A DNA stretch of 64,000 nt from Panicum virgatum (GCF_016808335.1 NC_053140.1:30870086-30934085), one strand, 5' to 3'. Positions 45,714 through 58,755 are shown, counted from the stretch's first letter. Made by a program: numbers and translations. Notes: generated from the sequence alone by a model not told the origin.

Positions 45714-46064
45714 CCTTCATGGTGTTCTGGCTCTTGAACTATGTGTTAGGAGTCAGGGGCCCGTCACTTGGGACTGGGTCTTATACTGCATTAGGGCCTG
45801 AGATCTAGGTGCAGTGTAGCTGGAGCTTCTTGGTTCTGGAAGCGGTCCTGCTGGCGGGCCTTACTTTCCAGGAACTTGCGCTTGTTTTCCTTCCTTTCCT
45901 CAGTTTTGGCCCTTTCTGCGAGAATGGCCATGTTCATCAGAGTATTGAAGTCCGGGTATATCTGAGGGGTAAGCAAGGTCTGGAGTTCTGGGCTCAACCC
46001 TTTCTTGAACATGTCCTGCTTCTTTTCATCCTTATCCACTTCCTCGGGTGCATAGCGGGCTACC
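45714..46064 (-). pseudogene. gag: Gypsy gag, middle fragment
   Basis: DKDEKKQDMFKKGLSPELQT and FNTLMNMAILAERAKTEERK are typical of Tekay-type gag after the capsid core. The right end joins the N-terminal part at 56092 once the intervening element is removed (MEL then ARYAPEEV). The left part has stops and a frameshift before the solo LTR. Confidence 0.85.
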
Positions 46065-49000
46065 TGTGACAGAACCGCCTAAATTAAACTGGCTTAAGTA
46101 CGCTGACTATCATATTAAGCATTAATCAAGTAACCGCACACATAAAATGGTGTAATCTAGCAGCCTGTTGGGTTAAGGATTGAAAACACTGGAAGTCTCA
46201 CCCGAAGGCGAGCGCAGATGATTACCAGCAGACAGAAGTTTCTCAAATTTAAATTACAAAACAGAGCTTAACAAAATGAGTTTATGTAATATATCAGAGT
46301 TCAAAATGCAGCAGAAGTTAAATAGAAGTTTAGTTTAGAAAAACAATGCTAACTACGATGACGTGAGGACGTCACATTGAGCCCACCGATGTGAATCCTG
46401 GTTAGCTCCAACCAGCAGCAGTTACCTGAAAATAGGGTGACAACAAACCCTAAGTATACTAATACTCAGCAAGACTTACCCGACACGGGTATACTTAGCC
46501 CACTATCTAGACATGCAAAGCTTTTTGGCTCTGGAGTTTGTTTTGCTAAAAAGCTATTAATATTGGATCCTTACTTTCAATATTTTAGCTCAATTTAAGT
46601 TTATCAAGTACCAACTAGATTTGCCTGAGCATCGAAAGCAAGCATGGTTGATCACATTAATCTTTACAGAGTACCACAAACATACCTCATCATACTTCTC
46701 TTCTCATTTTCACTTCTTTACTATGATGTGACACAGTGACCAAGATTCTCTTAACCGAGAGAGACGGCGAATCGATCCGATTTAACCTAGCAAGGTGGAC
46801 CTAACTCACACGACATATGCAGCCATGCCGGACCACACACGTCAACTGTTCCCCTCATCACCCCGATGTCTAAACCACGCCTGCCAAAACCCGGGTGAAG
46901 TGAAGGGCCCCTCACGGTGAACTCCCGGAGAACCCGGAGGCGACATCCAATCCAACACCTGCCATCATTCCACTCCCAGAGTAGCAGGTCGCGATTCAAA
47001 GTATCGTTGCAAATCAGGTATTTAGCTTACCAGTTTCGACTACCTCCTACTTCTGGCATGTGGTTAGTACTGTTCAAACTCGGTCAGCAATGCCAACAAC
47101 GGTATGGTCCTCAATCGACACAGGCGGAGGCTTACTTTCCATCCATTTCATATCCAGAACCAATTCATCTATGCCCTGTCTTCAATTCTTTTTCCTCATT
47201 GATTCATTCTCAAACCACATTGCCACAAGTAACAAGATCTTAAATCTCGCGAGTAACAGGAATCACTCGACTTCTACCGAGATCCTACTTAGCAGAGCAT
47301 TTCTAACGACACCTGCATACTAGTAGAGACTCATAGGTACATAGGGAGAAACATGCATACTAGGGTTTCATACAACTCCTAGCAACGTAAATACACAATA
47401 CTTAAATAAACATTAAATACTTAAAATTAAGGATTATGCTCCGGGGCTTGCCTGGGTTTGACACATAGTCAGTTAGTTAGCTCGTAGTCTTGCACCGGCT
47501 TGATATCATCCCAGTCCAAGCATGCACTCCAGTCGGTCCTTCCGTCTTCTGGATTGGTCCACCTGTGCACCATCTTCTGGCTCGGCTTTAACATTGCCCT
47601 CCGGTTCCACGTGTCGCACATTTTAGCGTATCTAGATGATATGCAACGATGCAAATGCAATGCAATTAAAGGAAAGACATGACTGGGCAATCATTTATTG
47701 AGTAAGTACCGCAAACAAGCTCAAAAGGCAAAAACGGTTTGGTGATACCATACGAGAGTTCATTCAAGTATTTTATCCTGAAGTGTTTCCTACTAAAAAG
47801 CATTACTAACTTCTTCAGAAAAAAACCCCAGCAAAACTATAAGGCAATAAGGACTAAACTAGAATTTGATTTAACTAGCAAGCAAGCATAAATAAGGTAA
47901 ATAAATCAAATCACATTCTGGTCTATCAGATTCAACATGATTGATACATGAACAAAAACTTAATACTGGTTTGACTATGCCCGAAAGCGTTTATTAGCAA
48001 TAGCAAATAAGGTAAACTATAGCTAGGAACTAAACAAAAGTAAAAACTTAATATGTAGCCATAATTTAGTAACAAAAATTAACCGGCACGATAAGATATG
48101 GTAAAGAGTGCAACAAAAATTTATCAATATTTATTGACAACAGAAAGCATTTATTTTAGCCTCAACAAGACAAACTGAACAAAAAATAGATTTACAAACA
48201 TGCACATAGCTTCTGCTTCTAAAATTTTTACAGTGAACTAAACATGCAAAGAGTAAGCTACTGTATAAATTTCATAATTTTTCGACTTCCAGAACTGCAG
48301 ATATTAATTAAACCAGATAAAACAAACATTAACCATGATTAATCAATACATCATAAAAACATTAAACAAACAGCAGGGTAAATATTTTTCCTAAGTTATA
48401 CATGCCAAAACAAAGCTAACACAACTAATTTTACATTTCTACCATTTTTCTACTATTTACTAAGCATTTTTTCAAAGCTTGCAACCACTTAAACTAATAT
48501 TTAAACTAGAGCAAAAACTGTTCAGAAACTGAAGATCAACCTGTAAGGAAAGTTGTAGATCTTAGAATAAGGAATCCAACAAATTTTAGTTTGCATTTTT
48601 CTGATTTTTCTATGATTTTAAATTGAATTTAGAAGTTCACTGATTAGATTTGAAAACTTAAACTAAAGCTTTACAACAGGGTCCCTGGAATTTACATAAA
48701 TGTCCCTGGAACATTTGTTTTATTACCAAAGCACCCCTGGCCAGATTTAGAACAGAGGAGGGCGCACGGCGGCGCTGGCCGGCCGAATTCCGGCGAGCTC
48801 GGTCGCCGACGGCGAGGGCCCCGTGGGGGAAAAGAAAGAGGAGGTCGGCGCGAACCTGTAGGTGGGTTTGGAGTGCGAGGAGGTGCCCAGAGGTGGCCTG
48901 TCCACGGCGGCCCTGCGTTGCGGCCGGCAGGGGATGCTCGTGGGTGGCTCGATTTGGCTCAGGGAGGGCTGGAGGAGGGGCCTCCTCGGGAGCAGGGTGG

Positions 49001-50043
49001 CGGTGGCAATGGGGTGTGGCGGTGGTGGCAGGCAGATGGCCCTGGGTGGCGGCGTCGGGGCTCTGGAGCTTCGCTGGAAGGCGGGGATCCCGTTCCCGGG
49101 GTCAGTTGGGCAGATGGAGGTCGGAGGGTGGCGCTCCGCGGTGAGGTGAGGGCGGCGGCACCTCTGGGCGCGCGAGCAGGGGCCAAGGAGCTCAGCTCAG
49201 GGTGAGGGTGAGAGGGAAGAGGTGAAAACAAACTTGGCGACCGCCACTACAACGACGGGGTTAAGCGGTGGTGGTGGTCGTCGGCGCGCGACACGTGGGC
49301 ACAGATGCCGAGACGGCAACGGCGAAGCGGCGGCGTCCACGGCGTGTCGAGCAAAGCAGCGGCGGGGGTGCGTGTCACGCACGGGAGCTGCCAGAGGGGA
49401 GGGGTTTTGGCAAACCCGTGGGCGCGCGAGGCTAGTTTGGTCGGGGGCGCGACGCATGGGGCGGCTGGGTGTCGACGCCAGCGGCAAGACGGCGACGCCG
49501 TGAGCGTGAAACAGAGGAGAAGGGAGATGGTGGTGATGGCAATTTGGTAATTAAACTGAAGTTTAAAATATAGTTTAAAAAATTCATTTTTTCTCCTACT
49601 TCTTGGCCTCAAATGAAAAACTTGTGAATACCAAACTTGCTTAAAATTTTGAGATCTACAACTTCCGTTTTAGGCACATTTTCATTTGAAGCCTACTTTA
49701 AAAGTTAATTTTTAACTCTTGAAACTTCGAAATATGGCCCTTTTCATAACTCAAATCTTTCTCAAGTTTTTACGTGGCAACTTGAAAATCCTTGAACATG
49801 AAAGTTGTTTAACTTGCAAAACTCTACAACTTTGATTTTAGGTAAAAGTTTATTTGAGCAAGAATTTAAAAGTTATTTTTAAAGCATTTTTCATTGGATT
49901 TGAAAACTAGTCATCATTTCATGTGTTAACAACTAGCAAAAAAATGTAGTTAAATGATTTTATGCATGCAAGGTTAGTGTTAACGACGATATCAAACACA
50001 TGATTAATCTTAACTACAGGTGATTAACACCTGGGGTGTTACA
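46065..50043 (-). repeat. LARD 3' LTR (3979 bp)
   Basis: Sense TGTAACACCCC to GGTTCTGTCACA. It keeps a 729-bp segment missing from the other LTR, but lacks about 60 bp near 48910. Confidence 0.9.
46450..46469 (-). promoter_or_regulatory. LTR palindrome, copy 7
   Basis: CTAAGTATACTAATACTCAG, arms of 8 with one mismatch. In sense TATTTTCAG follows after about 21 nt (CAG 46428-46426). Confidence 0.75.
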
Positions 50044-50056
50044 GCCTCACCCCCTT
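50044..50056 (-). other. LARD polypurine tract
   Basis: In sense AAGGGGGTGAGGC directly precedes the TGTAACACC start of the 3' LTR. Confidence 0.8.
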
Positions 50057-52764
50057 AAAAGAATCTCGTCCTGAGATTCAGAACGAAAGACTCTCAAGGA
50101 AAGAGGAGCAGATTAACCATCAAAGCCAACAGGACAAAGTCACATTAGAGAAGGTTGATATTGACGATATGATCCTTTGCAGATAAAGAGTGAGAATTTA
50201 GACAAAGTTTAAGAAGCAAGGTATCAAAATCACGATATCTCCCATGATTTTATTCAATTAGTAACTTGTCCGACTTCAAGTGTTGTATGCCCTCTCGTTC
50301 CAACAACAATGGCCTAGGTAGTTTTGATCCTCTCATCAGATTTAACAGGGTCGCTTGTCTACCACCTTTTGACGACGACGATGCTTTTAAGGAGGCACCC
50401 AAACTAGATTCTGACACGGCTCTTAAACCAGGACGAATAATTAAGTCATGTAAGGTTTTCCGTTCAAGAAGAAAATGTCAACAAAGCAAGGAATGATGTT
50501 GAGACAAGGTAATCATGTCCTCTCAGCGCTGAGATCGCAACACGAGGAAAGCAAATGTCATTGAGATTCATCACAAATATCATGAATAACAAGTGAGGGT
50601 AATACGAAAGGATGGTTTAGGAGGTGTTTTCGGAATATCCTTGCTCAGGATTATATTATCTGATGAATTGCACAAAACATGCTTCTTTATGCCAATACAA
50701 TGCCACCATGCCAAGGAATAAAGATAAAATGTTTCACTCATTATGCAAATGCCTGATGGCCCGGATAATTATGCACTCTTGGAATGAATGATTGCAATGC
50801 TGGTGCACCACGATGATAGAATGTTCCATGCACAATGGAATGGTGCATATGACTCGATGCATTAGTCATGATGCTGGCCCAATGATGCATACACCATGGT
50901 GCAAAGATGATGATGCTCATGTTTTATGCATATATGCGATGCATAAAATATGATGCATACTCCCATGAGTTTGCGATGCGCACAATGCAACACGCGTCTT
51001 ATGACCGTTCTCTCGCTCGAGACTAACCTCTCGTTAACCCTATACCCTTGATAGGGATCAGAAATTAAGACACTAGTAAGGTTTCATAGAAGGGGATTGC
51101 AGTGAGTTACGTCACACATACCTAGACACCAGCGCGCTCCTAGTGGATCAATCATGTGGCTGCAGCGCACATGAGGCCATAGGTTCCGTCGCGGCATCAG
51201 GGTTATGTGACTAAAACAACACCACACGAGAAATCAAGAGTAGCAACCTAGTAGTGCAAGCAGCGACAAGATAGATTACGGAAACCGAAAACAACCCACG
51301 ATGTCATACTCGAACACCTACTCGTTAGTCAGTCTATAGATTCTCGATGATGATGCAACACCATGCATTGACCAATGACATGAAATGACGTGATGTATGA
51401 CTGTTGCAACAAGGACTGTATTTCAAAAGTTATTATTGTCATAAATCTTTTCAATATATTCAAAATTAGCTGAGCAAGAATGATGGTATAGGATTTTAGA
51501 TATTGGAATCAAAATAGCCAGCAATATAGATTACAACATCAGATAGGATAGACCGGTCATTGAACGATGAATCGAAGGACTTTGTTGACAAAAATTGAGG
51601 CTTAGCCACGGAAGGAAAGGAACAATGGTTTTGCTGGATGAGGTTCAAGGCATTGATCAAGGGTTTGGTTTGAATGAAAAGCTAAGATTAAGGGTAGGGT
51701 TCTCACAGGATCCAAACCACTAAAGAAGATCTTCTCAACCCAAGTTAGCCTAGCAGGTTACGCTGGTCTACTACGAACAACATAAGACCTAGGCGGACAC
51801 CCAGGTAAAAGCAATACATTTAGCAAAACAACGTATCAAGCAAGGTAATCAAGCCAACCCAAGATGACATGATGCATGCACATTCTATTCGTTCCTCACC
51901 CAACAATTACCAATAACTTGGCATACGAGGACAATCAGTGGCACCATACGTACTCTCCCTATATATACTAGTCGTTCTTATGTTCATAACTTACGTAACG
52001 TGGTTAGGGAACCTACAGAAAAACATAGAATATATAATTACTTCTGGACCATTCGTGCCAGCACACACGAACGGCCCCATGTGTCCTACTCCACACAGGT
52101 AACGTATATGCAGTTTCCCACATATTCACACATACATTACCATCAACTATAGAGATGGCACCCAAACGTTCGACGCTGAATGGCAGCGCTGCATACATCA
52201 TAATAACGTATTCACTTCCCGTACACTAGCCTTATGGGACATCCAAGGGTAGACGTGTCTCAAGGGTCACGGTCATGGCCAACCGCATGACAGGTATACA
52301 TCTCGTAACATTGCCTTACGAGATGACCGTGGTTACAATCACCCGGTAGGAAATCCGCACTCCATATCAGGCAGCAGATAGCGACAGGCTCGTTTGAATT
52401 GAGCCTTATCACCTCCTCGTATGCTCACCATACGGGACCCGCGCACTTATGAAACATGTGGGCTATTCTAAAGGACTACCAAGAATGCTTACCTTGCTTA
52501 CCTGAGCGTAGGTGCGTCGTTACAGATATTAAATATTGGTGGTGCCACAAAGTAAGTTTAACAGAAAGTAAAGTGATGGGAGTGCTGAAAAAAATAGATA
52601 CATAGATGCCACCATGACTAATAAAACCTAGATAGGACAAACGATCTATCTATCTTATTCCTTAGCGCACCTAGCGTCAAATTTTCAAAACCAACAATTT
52701 TGCAAACTAAAAAAAATAGTTTCAAACTTAATTAAGCATGAAAGTAATCATCCCCAGTGCATTT
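50057..52764. other. LARD internal region, non-coding
   Basis: No frame above about 75 codons shows a motif. The part 50690-51000 is unusually dense in ATGCA/TGCAT; the rest has no visible structure. Confidence 0.7.
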
Positions 52765-52778
52765 CGGCTCTGATACCA
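52765..52778 (-). other. LARD primer-binding site
   Basis: In sense TGGTATCAGAGCCG, a perfect initiator Met-tRNA site two bases from the 5' LTR. Confidence 0.9.
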
Positions 52779-52780
52779 GC

Positions 52781-55700
52781 TGTGACAGAACCGCCTAAAT
52801 TAAATCGGATTAAGTACGCTAACTATCATCTTAAGTGTTAATCAAGTAACTACGCACTTAAAACGGTGTAATCTGGCAGCCGGTTGGGTTAAGAATCGAA
52901 AACAAAAGAAGTCTCACCCGAAGGCGAGCACAGATGATTACCGGCAAACAGAAGTTTCTCAAATTTAAATTACAAAACAGAGCTTAACAAAATGAGTTTA
53001 TGTAATATATCAGAGTTCAAAATGCAGCGGAAGTTAAATAGAAGTTTAGTTTAGAAAAACAACGCTAACTACGATGACGTGAGGACGTCACATCGAGCCC
53101 ATCGATGTGAATCCGGGTTAGCTCCAACCAGCAGCAGTTACCTGAAAATAGGGTGACAACAAACCCTGAGTATACTAATACTCAGCAAGACTTACCCGAC
53201 ACGGATATACTTAGCCCACTATCTAGACATGCAAAGCTTTTTGGCTCTGGAGTTTGTTTTGCTGAAAAGCTACTAATACTGGATCCTTACTTTCAATATT
53301 TTAGCTCAATTTAATTTTATCAAGTACCAACTAGATTTGCCTGAACATCGAAAGCAAGCATGGTTGATCACATTAATCTTTACAGAGTACCACAAACATA
53401 TCTCATCATACTTCTCTTCTCATTTTCACTTCTTTACTATGATGTGACACAGTGACCAAGGTTCTCTTAACCGAGAGAGACGGCGAATCGATCCGATTTA
53501 ACCTTGCAAGGTGGACCTAACTCACACGACATGTGCAGCCACGCTGGACCACACAAGTCAATTGTTCCCATCATCACCCCGATGTCTGAACCACGCCTGC
53601 CAAAACCCGGGTGAAGGGCCCCTCACGGTGAACTCCCGGAGAACCCAGAGGCGACATCCAATCCAACACCCGCCATCATTCCACTCCCAGAGTAGCAGGT
53701 CGTGATTCAAAGTATCATTGCAAATCAGGTATTTAGCTTACCGGTTTCGACTACCTCCTACTTCCGGCATGTGGTTAGTACTATTCAAACTCGGTCAGCA
53801 ATGCCAACAACGGTACGGTCCTCAATCGACACAGGCGGAGGCTTACTTTCCATCCATTTCATATCCAGAACCAATTCATCTATGCCCGGTCTTCATTTCT
53901 CTTTCCTCATTGATTCATTCTCAAAACCACATTGCCACAAGTAACAAGATCTTAAATCTCGCGAGTGACATGAATCACTCGACTTCTACCGAGATCCTAC
54001 TTAGCAGAGCATTTCTAACAACACCTGCATACTAGTAGAGACTCATAGGTACCTAGGGAGAAACATGAATACTAGGGTTTCATACAACTCCTAGCAACGT
54101 AAATACACAATACTTAAATAAACATTGAATACTTAAAATTAAGGATTATGCTCCGGGGCTTGCCTGGGTTTGACACATAGTCAGTTAGTTAGCTTCTGGT
54201 TCTAAAATTTTTATAGTGAACCAAGCATGTAAAGAGTAAGATACTGGATAAATTTTATAATTTTTTGACTTCCAGAATTGCAGATATTAATTAAACCAGA
54301 TAAAACAAACATTAACCATGATTAATCAATACATCATAAAAAAATTAAACAAACAGTAGGTTAAATATTTTTCCTAAGTTCTAAATGCCAAAACAAAGCT
54401 AACCCAACTAGTTTTACATTTCTACCATTTTTCTACTATTTACTAAGCATTTTCAAAGCTTGCAACCACTTAAACAAATATTTAAACTAGAGCAAAAACT
54501 ATTTAGAAACTGAAGATCAACCTGTAAGTAAAGTTGTAGATCTTAGAACAAGGAATCCAACAAATTTTAGTTTGCATTTTTTTGATTTTTCTATGATTTT
54601 TAATTGAATTTAGAAGTTCACTGATTAGATTTGAAAACTTAAACTAAAGCTTTACAATGGGGTCCCTAGAATTTACATAAAGGTCCCTAGAACATTTGTT
54701 TTATTACCAAAGCACCCCTGGCCGGATATAGAATAGAGGAGGGCGCACGGCGGCGCTGGTCGGCCGAATTCCGGCGAGCTCGGTCGTCGGCGGCGATGGC
54801 CCCGTGGGGGAAAAGAAAGAGGAGGTCAGTGCAAACCTGTAGGTGGGTTTGGAGCGCGAGGAGGTGCCCGGAGGTGGCCTGTCCGCGGCGGCCGGCGGCG
54901 GCCCTGCGTCGCGGCGGCGCCGCTCCGGCGAGGGAAAGGTGGTGGGGCTTGGCCGGTGAGCTTCACAAGGGGCAGGGGATGCTCGTGAGCGGCTCGATTT
55001 GGCTCGGGGAAGGCTGGAGGAGGGGCCTCCACAGGAGCAGGGCGGCGGCAGCGGTGGCAGGCCGATGGCCCTGGATGGCGGCATCGGGGCTCAGGAGCTT
55101 CGCTGGAAGGCGGGGATCCTGTTCCTGGGGTCGGTTGGGCAGATGGAGGTCGGAGGGTGGCGCTCCGCGGTGAGGTGAGGGCGGCGGCGCTCATGGAGGC
55201 CGGCGGCGCCTCTGGGCGCGCGAGCAGGGGCCGAGGAGCTCGGCTCGGGGTGAGGGCGAGAGGGGAAAAGGCGAAAACGAACTTGGCGAACACCACGGCA
55301 ATGACGGGGTTAAGCGGCGGTGGTGGTCGTCGGCGCACGACACGTGGGCACAGACGCCGAGACGGCGATAGCGAAGCGACGGCGTCCGCGGCGTGTCGAG
55401 CAGAGCAGCGGTGGGGGTGCGTGTCACGCATGGGAGCTACCAGAGGGGAGGTGTTTTGGCAAACCCGTGGGAGCGTGAGGACGGTTTGGTCGGGGGCGCG
55501 ACGCATGGGGCGGCTGGGTGTCGACGCCGGCGGCAAGACGGCGACGCCATGAGCGTGAAACAGAGGAGAAGGGAGATGGTGGTGATGGCAATTTGGTAAT
55601 TAAACTGAAGTTCAAAATACAGTTTGAAAAATTCAGTTTTTCTCCTACTTCTTGGCCTCAAATGAAAAACTTGGGAATACCAAACTTGTTTAAAATTTTG

Positions 55701-56091
55701 AGATCTACAACTTCCATTTCAGACACATTTTCATTTGAAGCCTACTTTAAAAGTTAATTTTTAACTCTTGAAACTTCGAAATATGGCCCTTTTCATAACT
55801 CAAATCTTTCTCAAGTTTTTACGTGGCAACTTGAAAATCCTTGAACATGAAAGTTGTTTAACTTGCAAAACTCTACAACTTTGATTTTAGGCAAAAGTTT
55901 ATTTGAGCAAGAATTTAAAAGTTATTTTTAAAGCATTTTTCATTGGATTTGAAAACTAGTCATCATTTCATGTGTTAACAACTAGCAAAAAATGTAGTTA
56001 AATGATTTTATGCATGCAAGGTTAGTGTTAACGATGATATCAAACACATGATTAACCTTAACTACAGGTGATTAACACATGGGCTGTTACA
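52781..56091 (-). repeat. LARD 5' LTR (3311 bp)
   Basis: Homologous to 46065-50043, but with a 729-bp deletion at a TAGCT junction (54190-54194) and about 60 bp more GC-rich sequence near 54890-54960. Confidence 0.9.
53166..53185 (-). promoter_or_regulatory. LTR palindrome, copy 8
   Basis: CTGAGTAT-ACTA-ATACTCAG, perfect 8-bp arms. A sense TATTTTCAG follows about 21 nt on. Confidence 0.8.
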
Positions 56092-56719
56092 CCAACTCCA
56101 TGAACTGGTAGGTGTACTCTTCTACTGACATGCTTCCTTGCTGCAGTTCGCGGAACTCATCCGCCTTGCGCTTCATGGTGGCCGAGGGGATATGATAGCG
56201 GCGGAACTCCTTCACAAATTCCTTCCAAGTGATGGTGGAGGCATCTTCGGCACCGGCACAGTAATTCTCCCACCAAGCTAAGGCAGTTCCAGTGAGTTAG
56301 TGAGCTGCCAGGAGGACCTTGTCTCGATCTTGGCACTCGAACGGCTCGAGCTTCCTCTGGATCACACATAGCCAATCATCTACTTCCAAGGGGTTACTGG
56401 ATCCGGCAAAGGTGGATGGCTTGGTTCTTAGGAAAGCTGTCAGCTTGTCATTCATGGTCTGCTCCCTTGGCCGCTTATTGATGAGGGCATTTGCCAGGGT
56501 TTCAAATATGAGGGTCTGATTGTGTATAATTTGTGCCAGGTCCCTGATACGTGGTGGTGGTGGTGGCAGTGGCACTTCCCCTTGGCTTCCTTTTCCTTGC
56601 TGGTCTACCTCCTGCTCCTTCTGATTTGGGTCTTGTCTGTGCTCATCTTGCGGTCCTCCTACGCCAGGGGCTGCAGGGGTCCGACTGTTGGAAACTCTTG
56701 AACCGCGTCGGGAAGACAT
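56092..56719 (-). pseudogene. gag: Gypsy gag, N-terminal fragment
   Basis: Starts MSSRRGSRVSNS. IIHNQTLIFETLANALIN, FLRTKPSTFAGSSNPLEVDD and WLCVIQRKLEPFECQD are Tekay-type gag blocks. A TAA at 56299-56297 follows LLAAH, where relatives read QLTGTALAWW, and the frame then continues through KEFRRYHIP- and SVEEYTYQFMEL-like sequence to the LARD insertion. It encodes the capsid region. Confidence 0.88.
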
Positions 56720-56961
56720 CTATTGATTGGGTAGAGTCTTTGTGAGATTGGGATTAAGTGATGTCTAGGTTATTTAGTTCGTATTTTTAAAAAGGCAGAA
56801 TCTACCTCCTGCCGAAAAGCACACAGACTAACAACAAACACATAGACTAGCAAACAACAAGCACAAACAACTTCATTACAACAAGGGGGGTACAACAATG
56901 GGGTACGGCCAAAACGCATACTACACGTTCGGGTACAAAGGGCTACAATTAAGGGTACAAC

Positions 56962-57879
56962 TTAAGCTAAAGGGCTGGGAGGGCTTTTTCTAGAGTTGCT
57001 TCGGGGCATGCTACTCGTGGGGCGAGCCTTCTTCCGAGACGGAGTGTGCTTCCAGGGGAATGAGCATTGCCCGCCGTTCTCTAGGTTTCCTTTCTCCCGG
57101 GGTTGCTCAGCAGCTTCTCCTTCGACGGCGGCAGTGGGCCCTTCAGGGTTCTCGGGTGGGACTTGTGGGGTTCCCAAGAGTGGTCCCCATCCTATGATGG
57201 GCGTCCCAAGTAGGACATGGTTTTCCCCAATTGCCGGGACTGGTGTTCCACTTCTAGTCCATTCTTGCATACGTCGGTCCCGGGCCTGCCTGAGGCTTTC
57301 CTGGGCAACTGCTTCGCTACTGACCGCGGCTACGGCTCTTGCCTCGGCTTGAGCCACCCGGATCTGATGCATCCTTACCGCGAGCTCTGCTTGCTCGGCC
57401 CGGTGGGTCTACTCCCTTAGGATGCTGTCTTGCTCATCAAAGAGCTGATCCAAGGAGGCTAGGTAAGTAGTCACTTGGTATAGGGGGTCCTCTTCATGGC
57501 GGCGCCGTTCCAGGCTTCTCATGTGAGCCTCCCAAACTGGGGTTCTGATGACCGAAGGAAAGAACCTCATTGGTGTAGGGGCGAGGTGTCCCTCAAAAAT
57601 CCGGCACAGATAACGGAGCACCTTCCTGACGACCAAGGGATAGATGTCTTGGTACCTAAACCCCGTAGCGGTCACTCGCCATGGCTGGATGTCGGGGTAG
57701 CGGTCACTTTTGGCGATGACCAGGATTACCCTGCAGCGAAGGGTACCATGGTGCTCGTACTCCCTGCTGTAGTACCTTGGGCATTCCGTGACACCAAGAC
57801 TCTCCAGGACATTGATCAAAAGGCTGGGGAAGCTAGGTGCAGCTTGGCAAATGCCCTAGGTCCATCCTTCCTCAGCCAT
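56962..57879 (-). pseudogene. Leader ORF b before Gypsy gag
   Basis: A 306-codon frame with two stops (57858-57856 and 57411-57409). Key stretches are GTLRCRVILVIAKSDRYPDI, PWRVTATGFRYQDIYPLVVR and EEDPLYQVTTYLASLDQLF, followed by an Ala/Glu-rich coiled-coil and a P/S/K-rich tail. It aligns along its N-terminal half with leader ORF a just upstream in sense. Extra ORFs before gag have been reported in some rice Gypsy elements (ORF0 of RIRE-type), but I cannot assign a function. It lies 240 bp before the gag ATG. Confidence 0.7.
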
Positions 57880-58032
57880 CTGAAAACAAAAATAGGGTGA
57901 ACAAGCTTTGCACAAATACTTGGGTACAAAAGGGGATAGACGGTCTTTATTATTACAACAGGATGGGGTACATTTTTCATGGATACAAGGTTATTAGGAT
58001 AGAGGCCCTAGCTTAGGTGTGCTATTCTCCTA

Positions 58033-58755
58033 TCATGGGGACTCTTCCTCGAACCAAGTGCGGTGCTTCTTTGGTGGAAGACAGTGCTCTTCATCTTCGG
58101 TCTGAGTAACCTTATCCCAATGGGTTTCTTCAGGTTCTTCTTCTAACATCCCAGCTTCTGTCCTGTGCGCCTCATGGTTTTGCCATTGGGCTTGGAGAGC
58201 GGCTAGGGAGTTCTCGGCTTGTATGGCTCTTTTCCGTTGTACTTCCATATCTTGGATTGCCTTTTCCACCCTGCGGATTTGGTGCTTCAGTTGTGCTGCC
58301 TGTTCCTGGTAGAGTTGGTCCAAGCAGGTGAGGTAGATGGATAGGTGGGAGACTGTATCTTCTAATTATTCTTCTTCCCTTCCCAGTCCTCTCATCCAGG
58401 CAATCCATGAGCGTCCTCTTCCTCCAGTAGGCTGGAAAAATCCCATAAGAGTCTGCTGAAGATGATGCTTGTAAACCACACGCAGACGTCGCAGGGCTTT
58501 TCGGGCGGCCTTTCGGTAGGTGTTTGGGAAGCAAAAGCCAGTGGTGGAGATGAACCAGGGTTCCACGTCAGGATAGCGGGTGCTTTTTCCCACGAAGATC
58601 ATCATGTCGCACCGAAGGGTGCCCCTGGAGTCATACTCCCGGTAGACGTACTCCGGTGGGTCCACAACTCCGACGCGTTCTAGGCTGAGTAGCAACAACT
58701 TAGGGAGGCCAGGCTCTGCGGGGCAGATTCTGCAACTCCATTCATCGTCAGCCAT
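58033..58755 (-). pseudogene. Leader ORF a before Gypsy gag
   Basis: A 241-codon frame with one stop (58368-58366). Starts MADDEWSCRICPAEPGLPKL. GTLRCDMMIFVGKSTRYPDV, EPWFISTTGFCFPNTYRKAA and LSIYLTCLDQLYQEQ match leader ORF b in order and spacing. A coiled coil (QLKHQIRRVEKAIQDMEVQR) and an acidic tail follow. The ATG is about 125 bp after the primer site, so it would be the first ORF on the genomic RNA. Confidence 0.7.

Larger units (their letters stand above)
46065..56091 (-). mobile_element. Non-coding two-LTR element (LARD-like)
   Basis: Two long LTRs (46065-50043 and 52781-56091) enclose 2.7 kb with no protein-coding capacity. A perfect Met-tRNA primer site and a good purine tract are present, so the RNA could be copied by proteins from another element. 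This matches large retrotransposon derivatives. It lies in Gypsy gag. The flanks are CTACC and CCAAC on the plus strand and share only GG in the gag reading, so no clean 5-bp duplication is seen. Confidence 0.88.

Noticed and set aside
54704..55615. 236-codon minus-strand frame
   Set aside because: LARD LTR sequence; the homologous 48959-49612 region has different frame breaks, so it is not conserved as protein.
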